From Paracoccaceae bacterium (GTDB taxonomy: Bacteria; Pseudomonadota; Alphaproteobacteria; Rhodobacterales; Rhodobacteraceae), in the NCBI GenBank assembly GCA_007121055.1, contig SKMM01000106.1:1-10640 (forward strand): a stretch of DNA of 10,640 nucleotides, read 5' to 3'. Under the pieces are notes generated by a model that had not been told where the DNA came from, searched no databases, and worked only from the letters and a program-made list of their open reading frames with translations. This document shows positions 7,728 through 10,640 of this stretch, in pieces (position 1 is the stretch's first letter; every line of letters begins with the position of its first letter). Both the position numbers and the translations under genes were made by a program.

Positions 7728-7736
7728 TTCCTTTCC
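7728..7736 (-). promoter_or_regulatory. Ribosome binding site of the solute-binding protein
   Basis: Minus-strand GGAAAGGAA lies seven bases before the ATG at 7720. It favours this start over the internal ATG five codons later. Confidence 0.75.
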
Positions 7737-7828
7737 GTCCCGTCGCCTGCTGTTTGCCAGCGCTGTTGCCGCGGCCCCGGACGTTACCCGACCCCGGACC
7801 TTGCCCGACCCCGTCCGCAATGGCATGC

Positions 7829-7857
7829 AGTCCATCGTGAAGCCCGGGGGTTGTCAA
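7829..7857 (-). promoter_or_regulatory. Candidate promoter of the transporter operon
   Basis: On the minus strand a perfect -35 consensus TTGACA (7857-7852) is followed, after 17 bases, by TGGACT (7834-7829), a weak match to TATAAT. Transcription would start near 7822 and give a leader of about 100 bases before the binding-protein gene. The -35 box and spacing are convincing; the -10 box is poor, which would suit a promoter that needs an activator. Confidence 0.4.
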
Positions 7858-7912
7858 CATCCTTGTGACCACCCCGGGGATGCGGTGGCCAAGGCGGGGG
7901 ACGGTCTGCCCG

Positions 7913-7942
7913 GGAACCGGACAGGTGCACCGGTAGTGTTCC
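7913..7942. promoter_or_regulatory. 30-base imperfect dyad, candidate operator between the divergent units
   Basis: The centre is a perfect 8-base palindrome GGTGCACC (7924-7931). The outer arms GGAAC (7913-7917) and GTTCC (7938-7942) share exactly the same axis, and two more pairs match in between, giving 11 of 15 symmetric pairs. It sits 46 bases before the SDR start and about 55 bases upstream of the candidate -35 box of the transporter operon. That is a sensible place for a regulator acting on both units. The regulator is not encoded in this window, and the motif does not identify its family. Confidence 0.45.
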
Positions 7943-7974
7943 GGCAGGTCGGCGCGAGGCGGGTCGCTGCGGCA

Positions 7975-7984
7975 AGGGGAGGGG
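7975..7984 (+). promoter_or_regulatory. Ribosome binding site of the SDR gene
   Basis: AGGGGAGGGG lies three bases before the ATG at 7988, with the GGGGAGG core a little further upstream, supporting that start. Confidence 0.65.
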
Positions 7985-7987
7985 CGG

Positions 7988-8758
7988 ATGGAGGAAGGCA
8001 TTTCCGGGCGCACCGTCTGGATCACCGGCGCGGGGTCCGGGATCGGGGCGGCCGTGGCGCGGGCCTTTGCCGGGGCGGGGGCCACCGTGGCGCTGACCGG
8101 GCGATCCGAGGCGCCGCTCCGTTCGCTGGCCGAGGAGATCGGCGGGCAGGCGCAGGTCCACCCGGGCGACGTGCGCAACGCGGCCGCCATGGCCGGCATC
8201 GCCGCCCGGCTGGCCGAGGACACCGGCGGGCTGCATATCCTGTGCAACAACGCGGGGCTGAATGTGCCGCCGCGTTACTGGCGGGACCTCAGGGCGGACC
8301 CGCAGGGCCAGGCCCGCGCGGGCTGGCAGGCGGTCATCGATGTTAACCTGACGGGCGCACTGAACGTCATCGCCGCGGCGCTCGGGCCGATGCGCGAGGC
8401 GGGCGGGGGGGTGATGATCCACACCGCCTCCTGGGCCGGACGGTTCCACAGCCCCGTCGCGGGCGTGGCCTATGGCGCGGCCAAGCACGCCGTCGTCAGC
8501 CTCTCGGCCAGCCTGAACGCCGAGGAGGGCGCCCACGGCATCCGCTCCACCGCGCTGTGCCCCGCCGAGGTCGCAACCCCCCTGCTGCTGCGCCGCCCCG
8601 GCTTCGACCTCGCCGCCGCCGAGGCCATGATCCAGCCCGACGACATGGCCGCCGCCGCGCTGTTCTTGGCGCGCATGAACCCCAGCGTGGCAGTCCACGA
8701 GATCACCCTGGCGCCCGTGCGCCGCACCCCGTCCATCCCCACAGGAGACGCCCCATGA
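7988..8758 (+). CDS. Short-chain dehydrogenase/reductase (classical SDR)
   Basis: 256 residues, the normal size of a classical SDR. The cofactor motif TGAGSGIG is at 13-20 and NNAG at 87-90. The catalytic tetrad is complete: N120 (in DVN), S148 (in HTAS), Y162 and K166 (in YGAAK). An Arg directly after the second strand (TGR, R39) suggests preference for NADP(H). CPAEVATPL (191-199) matches the usual PG-x-V-x-T region, with Ala in place of the usual Gly. It should reversibly oxidise an alcohol or reduce a carbonyl in the cytoplasm; the substrate is unknown. It is the first gene of a plus-strand pair divergent from the transporter operon and overlaps the VOC gene by ATGA. A link to the imported compound is inferred from this arrangement. 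Confidence 0.93.
   Translation: MEEGISGRTVWITGAGSGIGAAVARAFAGAGATVALTGRSEAPLRSLAEEIGGQAQVHPGDVRNAAAMAGIAARLAEDTGGLHILCNNAGLNVPPRYWRDLRADPQGQARAGWQAVIDVNLTGALNVIAAALGPMREAGGGVMIHTASWAGRFHSPVAGVAYGAAKHAVVSLSASLNAEEGAHGIRSTALCPAEVATPLLLRRPGFDLAAAEAMIQPDDMAAAALFLARMNPSVAVHEITLAPVRRTPSIPTGDAP
8743..8748 (+). promoter_or_regulatory. Ribosome binding site of the VOC gene
   Basis: AGGAGA lies six bases before the ATG at 8755, inside the end of the SDR gene. It decides this start over the longer open frame that reaches back to 8557. Confidence 0.75.
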
Positions 8759-9627
8759 CTGCGCCAGCCCCCCACCCCGTCGCCGGCATCGACCATGTGT
8801 TCCTTCTGGTCCATGACCTCGACCACAGCCGCGACACCTATGCCCGGCTGGGCTTCACCGTGTCGCCGCGGGGGCTGCACAGCGCCCACAAGGGGGCCGC
8901 GAACCACACCATAATGTTCCCCGACGACTACCTCGAACTGCTGGGCCTGATCGCCGAGACTGAGGCCAATGCCGGGCGCCGCGCGGCGCTGTCCCGCATG
9001 GGCGAGGGGCTGCACGCCGTGGCCTGCCGCATCGGCGACGCCCATGCCGCCAAGGCAGCCCTTGCGGCCCATGGCATCGCCACCGACCCGGTCGGCAGCT
9101 TCTCGCGCCCGGTGCCGCTGCCGGACGGCTCGCAGGCCATGGCCTCGTTCAACACGCTGGCCTTCGAGGGTACGGAGGTGCCGCTGGGCACCTGCTTCAT
9201 GTGTCAGCACCTGACCCGGGACGCCGTCTGGGTGCCCTCGCTGCTGGACCATCCCAACACCGCCTGCGGGCTGGCCCGCGTGATCGCGCGCACCGACACT
9301 CCCGAGGCCGCCGCCCGCGGCTATGCCCGGCTGTTCGCCGCAGGCAAGGCCCGCCCGACCGCCAATGCCTGGGAGGTCGAGACCGGCACCGCTTCCGCCG
9401 TCATGGCCTTCATCGAGCCCGCCACGCTGATGGCGCTGTACCCTGATCTGGACCTCGACCGCGCCCCCGAAGGCGCGTTTGCCGCCCTTCAGGTCCGGGT
9501 CCGCGACCTCGACCGCGCCCGCGCGGTGCTGGAGGCCGCCGACGTACCCCACCGCACCACCCCCGACGGCCTCGCCGTCCCGACCCGCGCCGCCTGCGGC
9601 ACGGTGCTGGAGTTCGTGCCCGCCTGA
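8755..9627 (+). CDS. VOC-superfamily (glyoxalase-like) protein with two modules
   Basis: 290 residues. It opens with GIDHVFLLVHDLDHSRDTYA (11-30), the typical first strand and helix of a vicinal-oxygen-chelate domain, followed by RLGFTVSPRG. H14 and E61 (in YLELLG, 59-64) are plausible metal ligands. A second, more divergent half runs from about 150 and ends with AALQVRVRDLDRARAVLEAADV (243-264) and CGTVLEFVPA, whose terminal E286 is typically placed for a ligand. The layout resembles the Glyoxalase_3-like group. VOC proteins include lyases, isomerases, dioxygenases and hydrolases, so the reaction is open. The start is fixed by the AGGAGA site and the ATGA overlap with the SDR stop. It is the last gene of this short operon. 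Confidence 0.88.
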   Translation: MTAPAPHPVAGIDHVFLLVHDLDHSRDTYARLGFTVSPRGLHSAHKGAANHTIMFPDDYLELLGLIAETEANAGRRAALSRMGEGLHAVACRIGDAHAAKAALAAHGIATDPVGSFSRPVPLPDGSQAMASFNTLAFEGTEVPLGTCFMCQHLTRDAVWVPSLLDHPNTACGLARVIARTDTPEAAARGYARLFAAGKARPTANAWEVETGTASAVMAFIEPATLMALYPDLDLDRAPEGAFAALQVRVRDLDRARAVLEAADVPHRTTPDGLAVPTRAACGTVLEFVPA

Positions 9628-9660
9628 TCTAATGCCCCCCCCAAACCGCCGCGCCTTCCC

Positions 9661-9687
9661 GCTTGCTTTCATGTCCGGCAAGCTTTA
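9661..9687 (+). terminator. Weak candidate terminator after the SDR-VOC operon
   Basis: GCTTGC (9661-9666) and GCAAGC (9678-9683) can form a six-base stem with an 11-base loop, followed by only three T residues. It lies 34 bases after the VOC stop. The stem is short and the T-run poor, so this is only suggestive. Confidence 0.22.
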
Positions 9688-9818
9688 CCCATCGGGCATC
9701 AACGACAACAGCGCGATGGCCCGGGAAAGGAACCGCTGGAACTCGCCCCTTCAGGCCGCTGATGCTGCAACAGCGAGAGGCCGTCGTATGGATGTTCCGA
9801 GCGGCAGCAATGTCGGGG

Positions 9819-9832
9819 TGCCGTTGAAAAAC
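9819..9832 (+). repeat. Direct repeat copy 1 (TGCCGTTGAAAAAC)
   Basis: An exact 14-base match to 10195-10208 in the same orientation. Read on the minus strand it gives GTTTTTCAACGGCA, resembling sequence often found at the ends of insertion sequences. That resemblance is from memory and not verified. Confidence 0.55.
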
Positions 9833-10194
9833 GCGCTCCGTTCGATTTCTCGTCGTTCTGGCAAACAAGAGCGCTGCGTCTCTTCAGGCGATCTTTGATG
9901 GATCAGAAAGGCGTCCAGTGGCCGGCTTTCCCCGAAAACGAACCACGCGCCGATTTGCCCCATGGTCGCTGCTGCGGTGGGGCAGTGGTGGGCGGCGAGG
10001 TTGTCAAGGATGCTCCGCATACTTTGCGGCGATTGCATCGGTCGGCTTTCCGCCCTCGAGGTCGGTGACGCTGCAAGAGCGGAGGGTCTCTGGGGGGATG
10101 ATGCGAACGTCCGCAAGGTCCCGCATAGCTGACGGGCACGGCTTGCTCCGCCGGATCGGGGCGCGTGAGTTACCGGATCGACGCAAGGAGCCGA

Positions 10195-10208
10195 TGCCGT
10201 TGAAAAAC
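10195..10208 (+). repeat. Direct repeat copy 2 (TGCCGTTGAAAAAC)
   Basis: An exact copy of 9819-9832, 376 bases further right. It lies about 85 bases beyond the stop of the transposase remnant, where the end of such an element might be expected. A third, weaker relative in the same orientation is GTTGCAGAACTC at 10461-10472. Confidence 0.55.
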
Positions 10209-10292
10209 TCTTCGATCGTCGATGGCGGAACGGCTGGATGATGACAGTCTGGAAGCAGGATGATGAAGACGTCGCTCCGCGCGTCGGCCGCC

Positions 10293-10490
10293 TCAGGTGG
10301 GCAACGCCATCGCGGGCACCAGTGGTCGGAGCTTGGCGAGTTTCCTCAGGTTCTGGGCGATCGCCGCGAGGGTGAATTCGTCCTTTGCGCCGAACGGTCC
10401 CCTCAGCCGGAGTCGAGCGAGGCCGAGGATGCGCTTGAGATGGGCGAAGAGCATGGCGTTGTTGCAGAACTCTCGCTGTGAAGGATTCAC
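10293..10490 (-). pseudogene. C-terminal remnant of an IS1182-type (DDE) transposase
   Basis: A 65-codon open frame (first possible start GTG at 10490) ends at 10293. From codon 13 it reads AMLFAHLKRILGLARLRLRG and continues with KDEFTLAAIAQNLRKLAKL. This closely matches the C-terminal end of IS1182-family transposases as known from memory. Intact members usually read VEMLFAHLKR there, with the Glu as the last DDE residue. Here that position is Ala (codon 10457-10455), and everything upstream (NPSQREFCNN) is unlike the family. An in-frame TAG stands at 10520-10518. About 85-90% of the protein, including the other catalytic Asp residues, is missing, so it cannot be active. The junction near 10455 probably marks a deletion or the insertion of another element. 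Confidence 0.8.
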
Positions 10491-10501
10491 ATCACGAATC
10501 C
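10483..10501. repeat. Short inverted repeat GGATTC / GAATCC next to the truncated transposase
   Basis: GGATTC (10483-10488) and GAATCC (10496-10501) are separated by seven bases. The second arm, extended to GAATCCAT (10496-10503), pairs again with ATGGATTC at 10570-10577. It lies just outside the point where transposase similarity stops and could be a fossil element end, or chance. Confidence 0.3.
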
Positions 10502-10640
10502 ATGCGGTTAAGATGCTCTATCCCGGATGATCACATAGACCCTCGCCGGACCGGTCTGTTCATGGCACGATGGATTCTGCGAGGCTATCGGGATGGGGGG
10601 CTGGCATGCTGATCTCGCTTCACAAGCAGGCAACGACGAC
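10491..10640. other. Right-end stretch without a supportable gene
   Basis: All six frames are short. The plus-strand frame from the ATG at 10502, about 30 codons, includes RTGLFMARWILRGYRDGG but shows no ribosome site or recognised family. Nothing else was seen besides the inverted-repeat arm at 10570-10577. Confidence 0.4.

Larger units (their letters stand above)
9628..10290. other. Gene-poor, lower-GC region with no intact gene
   Basis: No reading frame here has a recognisable family match, a convincing ribosome site or the strong GC third-position bias of the neighbouring genes. Several short overlapping frames exist on both strands and contradict each other. Minus-strand fragments such as DLEGGKPTDAIAAKYA (within 10186-10004) and ILDNLAAH (within 10116-9751) hint at decayed transposase pieces in different frames, but this is speculative. 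The stretch holds two copies of a 14-base repeat (9819-9832 and 10195-10208). Taken with the transposase remnant to its right, it is best read as degraded mobile-element DNA. Confidence 0.5.

Noticed and set aside
5768..7840. Long plus-strand open frame (690 codons) opposite the binding-protein gene
   Set aside because: It is antisense to a gene with clear family motifs. Such open frames arise in very GC-rich DNA; it shows no domain and no ribosome site.
9751..10116. Minus-strand frame of 121 codons
   Set aside because: It has no ribosome site, no family match apart from a short ILDNLAAH stretch, and composition unlike the neighbouring genes. It is treated as debris.
10297..10530. Plus-strand frame ending SRCEGFTSRIHAV, resembling an IS5 transposase segment (SRGG-T-KIHA)
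   Set aside because: Only about a dozen residues resemble the family, the frame stops soon after, and most of it is antisense to the IS1182-like remnant.
1..10640. CRISPR array, tRNA, rRNA, toxin-antitoxin or phage-defence genes
   Set aside because: No regularly spaced repeats, no RNA-gene signatures and no matching protein motifs were seen on either strand.

Overview
The window is very GC-rich and compact. Codons strongly prefer G or C at the third position, and genes overlap by 4 bases. This fits an alphaproteobacterium, most likely of the Rhodobacteraceae type, but that placement is inferred from composition and gene style; no rRNA or marker gene is present.

Left and centre (1-7720, minus strand): a six-gene import and catabolism operon, read from right to left. 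It begins with a secreted family-5 solute-binding protein (6125-7720). After a 355-base gap rich in inverted repeats come two Dpp/Opp-type permeases (4795-5769 and 3917-4798) and a fused double ATPase (2268-3920). Next are a class-V PLP-dependent enzyme (640-2271) and an FAD-dependent DadA/DAO-type oxidoreductase (1-643) whose C-terminus lies beyond the left edge. All four junctions from the first permease to the oxidoreductase are 4-base ATGA overlaps.

Centre right (7721-9627): a 267-base divergent control region separates the operon from a plus-strand pair. It holds a candidate minus-strand promoter with a perfect TTGACA and a 30-base imperfect dyad that looks like an operator. The pair is a short-chain dehydrogenase/reductase (7988-8758) and a two-domain VOC/glyoxalase-like protein (8755-9627), also joined by an ATGA overlap.

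Right end (9628-10640): composition is visibly less GC-rich and no intact gene can be supported. There is a C-terminal remnant of an IS1182-type transposase (minus strand, 10293-10490) cut off where its catalytic Glu should be. Three similarly oriented IS-end-like motifs lie around it. This looks like an insertion-sequence graveyard at the border of the locus.

Proposed joint role (inference): the importer brings in a peptide-like or amine-containing solute. The PLP enzyme and the flavin oxidase act on amino or sulfur groups, and the SDR and VOC proteins process the resulting carbonyl compounds. The substrate cannot be read from the sequence, and no regulator gene is in the window.
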